Origin: Williamwhitmania sp035530955
Lineage (GTDB): Bacteria > Bacteroidota > Bacteroidia > Bacteroidales > Williamwhitmaniaceae
Length of the DNA stretch: 41,751 nt
Assembly (NCBI GenBank): GCA_035530955.1
Contig: DATKTT010000193.1
Coordinates: 1-41,751, forward strand
Reading direction: 5' to 3'
Below the pieces are notes generated by a model, which saw only the letters and a program-made list of their open reading frames with translations, did not search any database and was not told where the DNA came from. Positions 33,100 to 40,765 of this stretch are shown one piece after another (within the stretch, counting starts at the first letter, position 1; each line of letters starts with the position of its first letter). Position numbers and translations under genes: made by a program.

Positions 33100-34624
33100 G
33101 CCTGTAATCCTTTCTGGTATCGACATCGACCCCAACATCAACGGCGGGTCCCGTTTCCGGATAGTATGTATTGGCTAAAGAATCACCCCAATCTGTAGAC
33201 CGTCCAAGACGTTTTTTTATTTTCTCTTTTGCTTCGATCAATATTTCACCATTGGATTTTGTTACGAAAGATGGCGCCGTTAAATCTTCAATCAATTCAT
33301 CAATCGGAGGAATGGCCAGGTTTATCCCGTTTTTCGGATCCAGCGCATCTCTTATAGCCCACCATAAATAAGCCCTCATATTAGCGAACTTTCTTTCTCC
33401 TGTGAAATCAGTTAAGTCTTTTGCAGATTCTGAAAATTTAACGCTTACAGAACGAACCTTCTGCTCGATAAGTCTGGAATGCACTCCGGCTCCTTCGCCT
33501 ATCGTATCAAGAAATGCTTGAGCGGATCCGGTTAATCGATTCTTTATCCGGCCGGCGTTTTCCATATGAATCGTTTCTCTCTTTTCGGGATTATGGAACT
33601 TCTCAGTTTTTTCTACAACGTTCCCATATCTGTGAGTATAAACAGAATAATCACGCCCCATGCCGGCAATGTCAACTCCGAGTCTCAACGAATCTTTTAA
33701 TTCCAGATATTTCTTTATCAGGTTTTCGAAAATGTCTTTCCATCTTTGAACGCCATCCTCTACCCATGATAGAGGAATGAGTTGATCCTCCCCTTCTAAT
33801 GGGAATTCTCCAATGACCTTTACAAGAAAGAGATCGTTTGGCCGATACCATATTCCATCGAATTCGAAATCATGGTATTTTTTACTTACTTCTGATTTGT
33901 CAATTTTAATACACCATTTTGCAACTTTTTCTTTTACCCATTCATAATCAACCTGGCCCGGGATAATAATTTTCTTCGCTTTCACATTCACGGCGTTCAA
34001 ACAATTCAATATAAATTTTCCCTTGTAGAGAGGACTTCGAAAACTGTTATAAAATTCTCCGGATGCCCTGTTTGGGTTTCCTACAATAAGAAGTCTTGAA
34101 ACTGTTCCGGTGAGTAATCCATCGATGGCATCAAATGTATTATCTTCAATACCGCTGGCTTCGGTAATAACTACCAACATATGAGGAGAATGATAACCGG
34201 TCCATGCTTCAACGGATCTATCTGCTGCCTTAAATCCTTCCAAATACCAATCGCTATCATAAAGGCCATCTTTTTCGTTCATGAATTTTATTTTATTTGT
34301 CAGTAAGGTACCACCCAGGGGAATCTTCGAATTTTTCCAGATCTTGCCGGTTTCAGCCATCATGATCCCCTCGACCTGCCGACCGGTGGGAGCTGTACAA
34401 ATCACCTTACTTGGATAGTATGAATACAAAAAGCAAAGCCCAATAGCGGCCGCCACATAGTCTTTTCCTTTGGCGTGTCCGCTACGTGCGGTCGTTTTCC
34501 GGTTCTTATAAACAGACATTACAATGTCCTCTTGATCGGAATCCAGCTTGATCCCGAAAACGTCTCTACACATCTTGGGCCAGTCGTGGATATAATTTTC
34601 AATTTTAATATCAGCTTTTTTCAT
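33071..34624 (-). CDS. terL: Terminase large subunit
   Basis: A 517-residue packaging motor. The Walker A region is RSGHAKGKD at 47-55 with aspartate where Ser/Thr is usual. The Walker B region is VVITEASGI with catalytic E155 but threonine in place of aspartate. VGNPNR around 181-186 is the motif III area. The nuclease domain begins at LRLGVDIAGMGRD (D318, D325), followed by FLDTIGEGAG (D373) and TDWGDSL (D478, D481), the acidic metal-binding residues. Gene order TerS - small gene - TerL - two small genes - portal is normal. The ATP-binding substitutions occur in some related terminases and probably do not mean loss of function. Confidence 0.92.
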   Translation of the reverse strand: MKKADIKIENYIHDWPKMCRDVFGIKLDSDQEDIVMSVYKNRKTTARSGHAKGKDYVAAAIGLCFLYSYYPSKVICTAPTGRQVEGIMMAETGKIWKNSKIPLGGTLLTNKIKFMNEKDGLYDSDWYLEGFKAADRSVEAWTGYHSPHMLVVITEASGIEDNTFDAIDGLLTGTVSRLLIVGNPNRASGEFYNSFRSPLYKGKFILNCLNAVNVKAKKIIIPGQVDYEWVKEKVAKWCIKIDKSEVSKKYHDFEFDGIWYRPNDLFLVKVIGEFPLEGEDQLIPLSWVEDGVQRWKDIFENLIKKYLELKDSLRLGVDIAGMGRDYSVYTHRYGNVVEKTEKFHNPEKRETIHMENAGRIKNRLTGSAQAFLDTIGEGAGVHSRLIEQKVRSVSVKFSESAKDLTDFTGERKFANMRAYLWWAIRDALDPKNGINLAIPPIDELIEDLTAPSFVTKSNGEILIEAKEKIKKRLGRSTDWGDSLANTYYPETGPAVDVGVDVDTRKDYRHEGRSKVFN

Positions 34625-34647
34625 TCTTCATTTTAGATGTCAAATTA

Positions 34648-34926
34648 TCAATCACCCTTCAGCCAAGCGTCTAACTCTGGCTTGCTATCAAAATAGAAAT
34701 AGTCACCTATTGCTATTGCTTGCTCTTTAGCGGATAAATGTAGTTTCCTGTTTTTCTGATATGAAAAACCAATATCGTTTCCACTCGTTTTTATTCTATA
34801 CCGCCCTGTCTCATACTCATAACCTATAAATTCAAAAGTAGTAAGCATTCGCTCAAATGTTTCACAGGATGTTGCGAAGTTCTTGGGTTGCCATTCAGCA
34901 GCGATTTCATGTGGGTTTGTTTTCAT
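34648..34926 (-). CDS. Small hypothetical protein between terminase genes
   Basis: A 92-residue alpha/beta protein (RMLTTFEFIGYEYETGRYRI; AIAIGDYFYFDSKPELDAWL). No family recognised. AAGGAAGG stands upstream of the ATG. Tightly flanked by terminase small and large genes. Confidence 0.5.
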   Translation of the reverse strand: MKTNPHEIAAEWQPKNFATSCETFERMLTTFEFIGYEYETGRYRIKTSGNDIGFSYQKNRKLHLSAKEQAIAIGDYFYFDSKPELDAWLKGD

Positions 34927-34939
34927 CTAAAACCTTCCT

Positions 34940-35491
34940 TTAGCTTTTGAAATATTGTTTTGTGAACTGTGCAAACGTAACTCCCTGGAAGATGTTCACG
35001 TTCCCCGGTTCTTCAATCCCAAGCACCTTACAACGTCTCTCAATACATTGTAGAATCCCAAACAGAAAGCGCGGATCCCCCGCGAGTTCCCACTCCTGCA
35101 GGGTTCGTTCCTCAGACTTATTGTCTACACTTTTTGATCCGGTTTTGGTTTTTATTATAGTAGGTTTGTTGGATCGAGATCTCAAATATTTTCTTTGCGT
35201 AGTTCCATAACTTCTTTCCCATCCGGCCCAAAACTCTCTTTCAACTCGATCGATTTTCTGTAATTCAATTATTTTGGATCTGGATATATCAACATTTCTG
35301 GACTTCACCCATTCGTCTTGGATTTCTTTTAAGTCCCTGCATATTGTCGGTTGTGATAATGTTATCGAATGTGAGGTTTTTAATTCATCTTTAATAGCAT
35401 GCTGTGAATAACCACGAAGATATAAATCCGATTCAATTTTTTTAGCTCTCGCTCTTTGAGATGGTGATCTTGATTGTTTTAATTGTTTCAC
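34940..35491 (-). CDS. Probable terminase small subunit
   Basis: A 183-residue protein. Its N-terminus holds a basic helix-turn-helix (ESDLYLRGYSQHAIKDEL... SITLSQPTICRDLKEI), as in DNA-recognition domains of small terminases, followed by a charged central helix and a short C-terminal tail (VTFAQFTKQYF) that could bind the large subunit. The start is a GTG (35489-35491) with a weak upstream GAG. Position directly before the large subunit supports the call. Confidence 0.7.
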   Translation of the reverse strand: MKQLKQSRSPSQRARAKKIESDLYLRGYSQHAIKDELKTSHSITLSQPTICRDLKEIQDEWVKSRNVDISRSKIIELQKIDRVEREFWAGWERSYGTTQRKYLRSRSNKPTIIKTKTGSKSVDNKSEERTLQEWELAGDPRFLFGILQCIERRCKVLGIEEPGNVNIFQGVTFAQFTKQYFKS

Positions 35492-35553
35492 TATTTACTC
35501 ATTATTCATTATTAGAATTCACTCTGTATTATCGATCACCATTCAAGTAGGTT

Positions 35554-36354
35554 TCATGTTAACGGGTTATTTTTCAATAAATTATTTGAACAATTATCAA
35601 AATGCCATGAATTTTCGCCGATGGCCATATCTGTAACATACCAACCGGTATGTTTAGATTTCAGAAAATCAACAGACCACCAACCATGAAATACATTTGA
35701 TAAATAAACCCCCATTCTATTAATTATTTCTTTATCTTTTTTGTCTAATATCTGTACTTTTTTAATTAAATCAGAATTTATATTTTCAAATGCTTCATCG
35801 GGCCAATAAGGATGCTGACATAATATCTTACCATTTTTTATAAAAACTCTAATTTCTTTTGTTATCGGCATATCATTAAAATATATAAACACTTTTTCTG
35901 TTTCAATAAATTCTCGAATAGCGAAAAAATTACAATCTGTAAATCTATCAATGTTTGCCAGCGCACTTGCTTCAAATAAATTTGCTACATGAGATATAAT
36001 ATTCTTTTTGTTTTCTAAAAAACAAGATTCTTTCCAATCCCATTTATTGCTTAACATTTCTGTTCTTAAAAAAACAGGTACTCCTAAAATATCTATTGCT
36101 CGATCAAGCTCATCAAAGAATCGATTGTCTTCTTTTATAATTCCTTCATCAATTATATGACATAAATCTACATCAGCATTTATCATAATCGTTTTAGGAA
36201 CCGGGAACCCCACATTTTGAAGGCGTGGCAGCCAAAATGTAATACTATTCATTCGCATACAAGTTGGACAAATATCATCATTTACAATCATAATATTTGA
36301 ATGAAATGGATTGTTGCATCTTAAACAGTTTTTTGTAGTTATTAAAGATTTCAT
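35554..36354 (-). CDS. Phage ATP-grasp enzyme (R2K-like) with N-terminal zinc ribbon
   Basis: A 266-residue protein. C10, C13, C29 and C32 form a zinc ribbon. The ATP-grasp part follows: VGFPVPKTIMI, then GVPVFLRTEMLSNKWDWKES (R98, K104 and K108 suit phosphate contacts), FFAIREFIE (R147, E148), ITKEIRVFI (E168, R169), WWSVDFLKS (D229) and YVTDMAIGENS (D242, E247, N248), the usual metal-binding end. This resembles the R2K group of ATP-grasp proteins found in phages, whose substrates are mostly unknown; such enzymes ligate a carboxylate to an amine or thiol using ATP. It has its own promoter and flanking gaps, so it behaves as an independent cargo gene. Confidence 0.78.
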   Translation of the reverse strand: MKSLITTKNCLRCNNPFHSNIMIVNDDICPTCMRMNSITFWLPRLQNVGFPVPKTIMINADVDLCHIIDEGIIKEDNRFFDELDRAIDILGVPVFLRTEMLSNKWDWKESCFLENKKNIISHVANLFEASALANIDRFTDCNFFAIREFIETEKVFIYFNDMPITKEIRVFIKNGKILCQHPYWPDEAFENINSDLIKKVQILDKKDKEIINRMGVYLSNVFHGWWSVDFLKSKHTGWYVTDMAIGENSWHFDNCSNNLLKNNPLT

Positions 36355-36372
36355 TTTATATACTCTTCCGTC

Positions 36373-36401
36373 AATATACAGTCAAGTTATTATTAATTCA
36401 A
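36373..36401 (-). promoter_or_regulatory. Promoter of the ATP-grasp gene
   Basis: Minus strand TTGAAT (36396-36401), 17-base spacer, TATATT (36373-36378). Start near 36366 gives a 10-15 base leader with GGAAGAG before the ATG at 36352-36354. The -35 also overlaps the stop of the upstream gene. Confidence 0.6.
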
Positions 36402-36589
36402 CTATTTTTATTATTTATTACCAGAAATTTAAAATCAATCGGATGGGATGCTGATAGTTCGGCTTGTAAAATCATCCGGGCAGGACACTTTTTACATTGG
36501 AAATAATACACAAATCCATTTGATCTTACGGACCGCCACTTGTGAAACCAACAATCCCCTCTTTGTCTTTTACTTTTAAATTTTTTCAT
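36398..36589 (-). CDS. Small zinc-knuckle-like protein
   Basis: A 63-residue basic protein. CWFHKW near residue 13 and QCKKCPARMI near 32-36 could bind one metal ion. Its start overlaps the end of the basic 44-residue gene by 14 bases. Unknown role; early-gene context. Confidence 0.5.
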   Translation of the reverse strand: MKKFKSKRQRGDCWFHKWRSVRSNGFVYYFQCKKCPARMILQAELSASHPIDFKFLVINNKNS

Positions 36590-36710
36590 TATACTTTCTC
36601 CAATTATTTCTTTTGACTTTTTGATTTCTTCGGGCTTTTTCCCGCCTTCTGCTTTTCCAATCTCTGTGTTTTTTTCTTTTTATATCATCAGCTCTGTTCC
36701 TGTACTTCAT
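36576..36710 (-). CDS. Extremely basic 44-residue protein
   Basis: Frame from ATG 36708-36710 to TAA 36576-36578. About half of the residues are K or R (KRKKHRDWKSRRREKARRNQ), with no aromatic core except three tryptophans or tyrosines. GGAGAAAAGGA precedes the ATG at good spacing. Probably binds nucleic acid or an acidic host protein. Missed by length-limited gene calling. Confidence 0.6.
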   Translation of the reverse strand: MKYRNRADDIKRKKHRDWKSRRREKARRNQKVKRNNWRKYNEKI

Positions 36711-36730
36711 CGATCCTTTTCTCCTTTCGA

Positions 36731-37414
36731 TTATAATTCTTCGCAATGATAACGAACCGAATCACTCCGAGCGGATGGTGGCCAGTAATATGGTGCTATT
36801 ATCATTTGATCGTTTAAATAAAATGTATCAACTTTAGTCGGATAAGCTCTTACCGATATATAATACAATCCAGTATCCAAAAGGGTAGTTTCAAAATAAT
36901 CTTCCTGCCCTATATCCAGATGATAATGGTGGATATCATGATCTAAAAATATTTCAATCCCGCATCGATCCTCTTTATAGTAAACCGGATCCCACATTAC
37001 TTTTATTTTGCTTTTTCCATAGACCTCGTATTCCCAGGGGACTATTTTAAATATCAGAGAATCAACATAGAATGGGAGTGGAACTGCATAAGGAGAATCC
37101 ACCGGGACCGGGATATGCTTCGTATTGAATATTGTATCTAACCTGCTCAAATCATCCAATCGATTCAGAACTTCATTGATGAGTTGATCCTGCCGATCTT
37201 CAATGTCATCCATTCTATTAAAGCAACTATCCTGCATATACTGAGAAGAGGCCGCGATACCAAATAATATATTTTGTCTTGTCAATATATTATCTTGAAT
37301 GATTCTCAGTGAATCAATGCTCTCTTTTGTCCCTGGCGTTTCATTTTGTTTATTACAATTCACAACAAATAATATCAGTGATAAAAATAATACCTTCGTT
37401 AGTTGCGTTTTCAT
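36731..37414 (-). CDS. Phage lipoprotein with coiled-coil and beta domain
   Basis: A 227-residue protein with an N-terminal signal (KTQLTKVLFLSLILFVVN) and cysteine C20 as the lipid-attachment site; the -1 asparagine is not the commonest lipobox residue. Residues about 30-95 are helical or coiled coil (IIQDNILTRQ... NEVLNRLDDLSRL); the C-terminal part is a beta domain (DTGLYYISVRAYP) that recalls fibronectin-type folds. GGGAGG before the ATG is strong although the gene overlaps the preceding lipoprotein gene by 62 bases. Likely anchored in a host membrane; superinfection exclusion is one possibility. Confidence 0.62.
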   Translation of the reverse strand: MKTQLTKVLFLSLILFVVNCNKQNETPGTKESIDSLRIIQDNILTRQNILFGIAASSQYMQDSCFNRMDDIEDRQDQLINEVLNRLDDLSRLDTIFNTKHIPVPVDSPYAVPLPFYVDSLIFKIVPWEYEVYGKSKIKVMWDPVYYKEDRCGIEIFLDHDIHHYHLDIGQEDYFETTLLDTGLYYISVRAYPTKVDTFYLNDQMIIAPYYWPPSARSDSVRYHCEEL

Positions 37415-37694
37415 TTTGAACCTCCCATTGATCGTTATTTTCAGGAAATAAATCTTTTATTTGATAGACGATCGTATCTTTGTGTGGATAAAATATAAAA
37501 GTGCTATCAGTAATTGCAAATATTCTTCCCCCAGACTGGCCCGAAAGAAGCCACTTAAATTCTTCTATCATATTTATGTTGTTATTTTCTGATGGATCTA
37601 CATCCTTTTTTGTTTCTGAATTATTATTAGAAGCGCCACAAAATATACAGAAGCACCCAAAAAGGATAAGTAAAAAAACGATTACTTGTTTCAT
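37353..37694 (-). CDS. Small phage lipoprotein
   Basis: A 113-residue protein. The start at ATG 37692-37694 is chosen for the GGAGG site just before it; an upstream TTG is less likely. The hydrophobic leader ends LFGC, giving a lipobox with C14, and an acidic, asparagine-rich linker follows. The mature part has a short beta region (RIFAITDSTFIFYPH) and two cysteines at the C-terminus. It overlaps the next lipoprotein gene. The two probably act together at the envelope. Confidence 0.58.
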   Translation of the reverse strand: MKQVIVFLLILFGCFCIFCGASNNNSETKKDVDPSENNNINMIEEFKWLLSGQSGGRIFAITDSTFIFYPHKDTIVYQIKDLFPENNDQWEVQNENATNEGIIFITDIICCEL

Positions 37695-37706
37695 ATGCGC
37701 CTCCAA

Positions 37707-38096
37707 TTATTTATTATTGTTTCGCAACTTTGCAAATGTGATTTCCAATCTCGCCACATTGACGAGTTGGCCGATAGACTTATTTATTGATTCTGCCTGT
37801 TTGATATACCCTTTGTCTGATTGTACTTTTTTAATATTATCGAGAATAACAGCTTTCAGATTCAACATTTCGCTCCCCTTTGGAACGATCTGCAACGAAG
37901 TTATTTCGATCTCGTCCTCGACCGGTAAAAATTGCTTTAAAACCGATTCCGCTTTTTCAAGCGGAAAACGAAACCATTTTTTGTCTGTTACAATTGTCAG
38001 TTGTCCATTCAAATCATAACTCAATATTTTGTAAATTCGCGTGTCATGCATAAATGAATGACCAACCATGCTGTCCAGTTTTTCATTTACTTTCAT
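37707..38096 (-). CDS. Hypothetical early protein
   Basis: A 129-residue protein: an N-terminal beta region (RIYKILSYDLNGQLTIVTDKKWFRF), then a helical part (LNLKAVILDNIKKVQSDKG... KSIGQLVNVARLEI). No family recognised. It overlaps the end of the HNH gene by 14 bases. Confidence 0.5.
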   Translation of the reverse strand: MKVNEKLDSMVGHSFMHDTRIYKILSYDLNGQLTIVTDKKWFRFPLEKAESVLKQFLPVEDEIEITSLQIVPKGSEMLNLKAVILDNIKKVQSDKGYIKQAESINKSIGQLVNVARLEITFAKLRNNNK

Positions 38097-38817
38097 TGAT
38101 GGCTCTCCTTAGTTTTAGTTGTATTCGTTTAAGCTCGAGTAGCTCCGGATATTTTATTAATTCTTTTCTCAATTCTTTATCGGTTCTACTGATACATGAA
38201 GAAATGTATTGATCATTATCATATACTTTTCCACTAGCCCATGTTTTTTTATTTGTTATTCTTGCCTTTTCATAATTCCTATTTCTATTCATATTTTCTT
38301 TTTTTGTTATACATCCAAGATTCTCAATTCTGCAATCTGTCGATACCCCGTTTATAAAATAAATTACCGAACTGGCCGGTATAGTTCTGTTGTTTTTTAG
38401 CCAGATATATTGATGATAAAGCATCCATTTATTATTTGATATTCGTATCCATTTATAGGTGCCATGAGGGCCTTTTCGAATAACTACACATCCATCATAT
38501 TTCAAACTTGCCGGTACGTGACCTTTTTTATATTCTGTACTCCTAGAGAAATGTACTCCCTTCATTCCTTTAGTCCAGGGCGTATGGCCTTTTTTGAACT
38601 GGTTTAGCCTTATGAGTTTCTTTCTTGCTTCCGGAGTTCGCTTTAATTTCATTTTATACATACAATTACTAACCTGGTGCTTACTTTTTCCGATCGAATC
38701 TCCGATCTGCAAACAAGACATTTTATTCAAATTCTCTTTGAGAAATTCAATCTCTAAATCAGTCCATTTATTCGGTTTTTTATTTGCCATTATGTTTTTT
38801 GGGTTCTCCTGATCCAA
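38083..38817 (-). CDS. HNH homing endonuclease with N-terminal Myb/HTH module
   Basis: A 244-residue protein. Residues about 17-60 form a SANT/Myb-like helix-turn-helix (WTDLEIEFLKENLNKM... GKSKHQVSNCMYKM). Next is a linker with two FKKGH/YKKGH motifs typical of phage HNH enzymes. The nuclease core is LYHQYIW (H135), IYFINGVSTDCRIENLGCIT (N156, N166). The gene may begin at residue 10 (ATG at 38788-38790); its 5' end overlaps the preceding gene by 38 bases. A mobile homing role is probable. Confidence 0.83.
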   Translation of the reverse strand: MDQENPKNIMANKKPNKWTDLEIEFLKENLNKMSCLQIGDSIGKSKHQVSNCMYKMKLKRTPEARKKLIRLNQFKKGHTPWTKGMKGVHFSRSTEYKKGHVPASLKYDGCVVIRKGPHGTYKWIRISNNKWMLYHQYIWLKNNRTIPASSVIYFINGVSTDCRIENLGCITKKENMNRNRNYEKARITNKKTWASGKVYDNDQYISSCISRTDKELRKELIKYPELLELKRIQLKLRRAINESK

Positions 38818-39238
38818 GAAGTTTTGAAAAATTCCCCTGCTCTATAAAATGATCATAAATAGTTTGATCGTGTTTTATTAATATGTATGGCATAAAAACT
38901 TGTTCGAATTTTACCATCCCAATATCAATCATAGCAAGTTGTGATTGAATCCATTTATAAACCTGACGCCATGCAACTCTCCGCGCCTGGTCTTCGGTCC
39001 GGATGTATTTTGTTTTTTTGTTTTTTGCAAGATTCCAGAGTGGAATATGATTTGCCGGGAGTTTAAATGGAACAAGTTGATCATTCACAATAACACGAAA
39101 GCTGACTGCTGATATATTTCCAGAGTCATTATAATTTGTGAGAACATCCCGAACTTTGTAATCTCTCAAAAGAATCATTATTTCCTGAATCGTTTCTTCT
39201 GGTTCTTTTTGAGTGCTTTCCATGTATAATGTTTTCAT
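38780..39238 (-). CDS. Conserved phage early protein of unknown function
   Basis: A 152-residue protein. It has strands in VSFRVIVNDQLVPFKLPAN, then a helix with RRVAWRQVYKWIQSQLAMIDIGM and VFMPYILIKHDQTIYDHF. I recognise this pattern from many phage early proteins of unknown function. GGAGGAGG lies before the ATG, inside a 17-codon leader frame whose TGA overlaps the start (ATGA). Confidence 0.55.
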   Translation of the reverse strand: MKTLYMESTQKEPEETIQEIMILLRDYKVRDVLTNYNDSGNISAVSFRVIVNDQLVPFKLPANHIPLWNLAKNKKTKYIRTEDQARRVAWRQVYKWIQSQLAMIDIGMVKFEQVFMPYILIKHDQTIYDHFIEQGNFSKLLGSGEPKKHNGK

Positions 39239-39288
39239 TTTTCAAAATCCTCCTCCGAGTAAGTATATTCTCTCGGCTGCCATCGCAT
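39235..39288 (-). CDS. Possible 17-residue leader peptide
   Basis: ATG 39286-39288 to TGA 39235-39237, coding MRWQPREYTYSEEDFEK. Its TGA overlaps the ATG of the following 152-residue gene, so it could couple translation. It may also be the remnant of a longer gene cut by the nearby homing endonuclease. Confidence 0.3.
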   Translation of the reverse strand: MRWQPREYTYSEEDFEK

Positions 39289-39302
39289 TGCTTTAACGCG
39301 TT

Positions 39303-39917
39303 TTAAATAAATTGCCCTCTTCTAATTATATTTCTAACATTAGACCATGAAATATTATACTTTTTACCAAGTTTCTTATAACCGTTCCTGTTTTCAATAT
39401 ATTCAGCTCTAATTTTATCTGCACTTTCTTTTGTTATTTTACATATACGGCTGTTCCTTATATTTTCTTTTGGAGTTACAAATCTACAATTATTGGGTTC
39501 ATAATTACCATCGTTATCAATCCTGTCTATTTGCAGATCTTTCCCCCATCTTTTTATCGCCCAATCATAAAAAGCCTTATAATCAGTTCTCCAGACTGAG
39601 CATATAGTAATCCCACGACCGCCATAGTGTCTATATTGCTTGTGTTTAATATCACAACATCTTTGGATCATGTTATACCAAGTATGATAAAGTGGATGAT
39701 TGCTTTTCCCGTGCGTTGTTTGTCTCTTTGCTAAAGATTCAGATAGATAACATCCACAACTTTTGGTATGCCCGGTACGAATATTATCACCACGAATAAC
39801 TTTATAATTACCACAATCGCAGAGACATAACTACATGGAGTTATTTCTCGAGTTGTTTAATTCTCGCGATACGATCTTTAGTTTACCATATCTATTCCCG
39901 ATTATGCTTTTCACCAT
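39303..39917 (-). pseudogene. HNH/AP2-type homing endonuclease interrupted by an in-frame amber codon
   Basis: A full-length frame of 204 codons starts at ATG 39915-39917 (VKSIIGNRYGKLKIVSREL), but codon 29 is TAG (39831-39833). It falls exactly where relatives have Trp in WLCxCDCGN. The frame continues with LCLCDCGNYKVIRGDNIRTG, HTKSCGC and THGKSNHPLYHTWYNMIQRC, all canonical, and then the nuclease core YRHYGGRGI, IDRIDNDGNYEPNNCRFV and NIRNSR. The longest stop-free translation with an ATG starts only at 39671, giving 122 residues lacking the zinc module. Either a recent nonsense mutation or readthrough. Confidence 0.78.
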
Positions 39918-40299
39918 TTTCATATCCCACAATTTTATCATTTTCAACTGCATATAACATTGTTCTTGGAGTCCAATATTTCATTTTGCCTTTTCTGTTT
40001 TTTAAAATTTTTCTCCATCCGATCAGCATCAAGGTTGCACCATTTGAAATCCAGTCCTCCGATTCGATGGTTTGCAATATTTTTTTATCATGTTCTGAAA
40101 AACTGGATCCACATGATTGTACCCCAACGATACCGGATCCGGTCATTGCGATAATATCAATGATCCCGAACAGATCTTTTCTTTTACCGCCCCCGGGATG
40201 CCCGGGTATGTTGAGCCATCTTTCGACAATATCCGCTTTCCATCCTCGCGCACGGATGAGCTTCAATGTCCGCTGCGTATTACTGATTCCTTTTGACAT
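39892..40299 (-). CDS. PD-(D/E)XK-like small nuclease-fold protein
   Basis: A 135-residue protein. The core KRKDLFGIIDIIAMTGSGIVGVQSC resembles a phage family with a restriction-enzyme-like fold (acidic D in DLFGIIDI, then a strand ending in VQ in place of the usual ExK), followed by SEHDKKI and ATLMLIGWRKI with a C-terminal basic tail. Holliday-junction or restriction-like function is possible. Its 3' end overlaps the amber-interrupted homing gene by 26 bases; stop TAG at 39892-39894. Confidence 0.6.
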   Translation of the reverse strand: MSKGISNTQRTLKLIRARGWKADIVERWLNIPGHPGGGKRKDLFGIIDIIAMTGSGIVGVQSCGSSFSEHDKKILQTIESEDWISNGATLMLIGWRKILKNRKGKMKYWTPRTMLYAVENDKIVGYENGEKHNRE

Positions 40300-40323
40300 T
40301 TTATCTCCTCTGTTTTATAACCA

Positions 40324-40360
40324 CTGCATGGTACGGACGAACTTCACACCGCACATGCAG
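40324..40360 (-). promoter_or_regulatory. Hairpin leader before the PD-(D/E)XK-like gene
   Basis: CTGCATG (40324-40330) pairs with CATGCAG (40354-40360), extended by TGCGG/CCGTA-type pairs after one bulge, for about 12 pairs. No U-run follows. Layout (hairpin, GGTTAT, then GAGGAGATAAA before ATG) resembles the leader at 40702-40747. Confidence 0.6.
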
Positions 40361-40363
40361 ATG

Positions 40364-40645
40364 TTATGCGCTTTCGTGATTAACGCAACCATAATTCTCG
40401 CCTGTTATTAATTCTGCCCTATATTCACTACCATCAACAACGCATGCTCCTGATATTTCTGGTCGCTGGTAAAATAACAATTTAGGGCTTTTGCATCGTC
40501 TTACTTTATGACCAAATAAATTCGCAGCCTCTTCTTCCGTTTCGCATTGATCATAATCATCGCCTGGCTTGTAGGGGAAAATAATTGTATCGTATTCATC
40601 ATGGTCATCTATCAACCAACATTTACAAGTTTTACAAGTTTTCAT
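40364..40645 (-). CDS. Cysteine-rich early protein
   Basis: A 93-residue acidic protein with C4, C7, C9 at the N-terminus (CKTCKCW), further cysteines at about 34 and 51 (RRCKSPKL), then GACVVDG and a terminal YGCVNH. The pattern suggests metal binding. It is preceded by AAGGAGATAAAG, a strong ribosome binding site, and by a nested hairpin leader. Function unknown. Confidence 0.58.
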   Translation of the reverse strand: MKTCKTCKCWLIDDHDEYDTIIFPYKPGDDYDQCETEEEAANLFGHKVRRCKSPKLLFYQRPEISGACVVDGSEYRAELITGENYGCVNHESA

Positions 40646-40701
40646 CTTTATCTCCTTAAAGTTAAATCAGCGCATAACCAAGTATTCAACACGGACAACC
40701 C

Positions 40702-40747
40702 CACACACGGCTCCCGGCCATTTGCCGGTTAATACAACCGTTGTGTC
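40702..40747 (-). promoter_or_regulatory. Nested hairpin leader before the cysteine-rich gene
   Basis: An outer stem CACACACGG (40702-40710) with CCGTTGTGT (40738-40746) contains one bulge; inside it CCGGC (40714-40718) pairs with GCCGG (40724-40728). The 120-base gap 40646-40765 holds no credible frame, so a structured 5' leader is the best reading. Confidence 0.55.
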
Positions 40748-40765
40748 GGACGGCAACTTTCATTT

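Noticed and set aside
39303..39917. Genome-wide reassignment of TAG
   Set aside because: TAG ends several intact genes (for example 236-238, 9544-9546, 18341-18343, 39892-39894), so TAG is a normal stop here; the homing gene is an isolated case.
40646..40765. Group II intron or ribozyme fragment
   Set aside because: Some short strings recall domain V, but the catalytic triad and the required stem do not form; treated as a plain hairpin leader.
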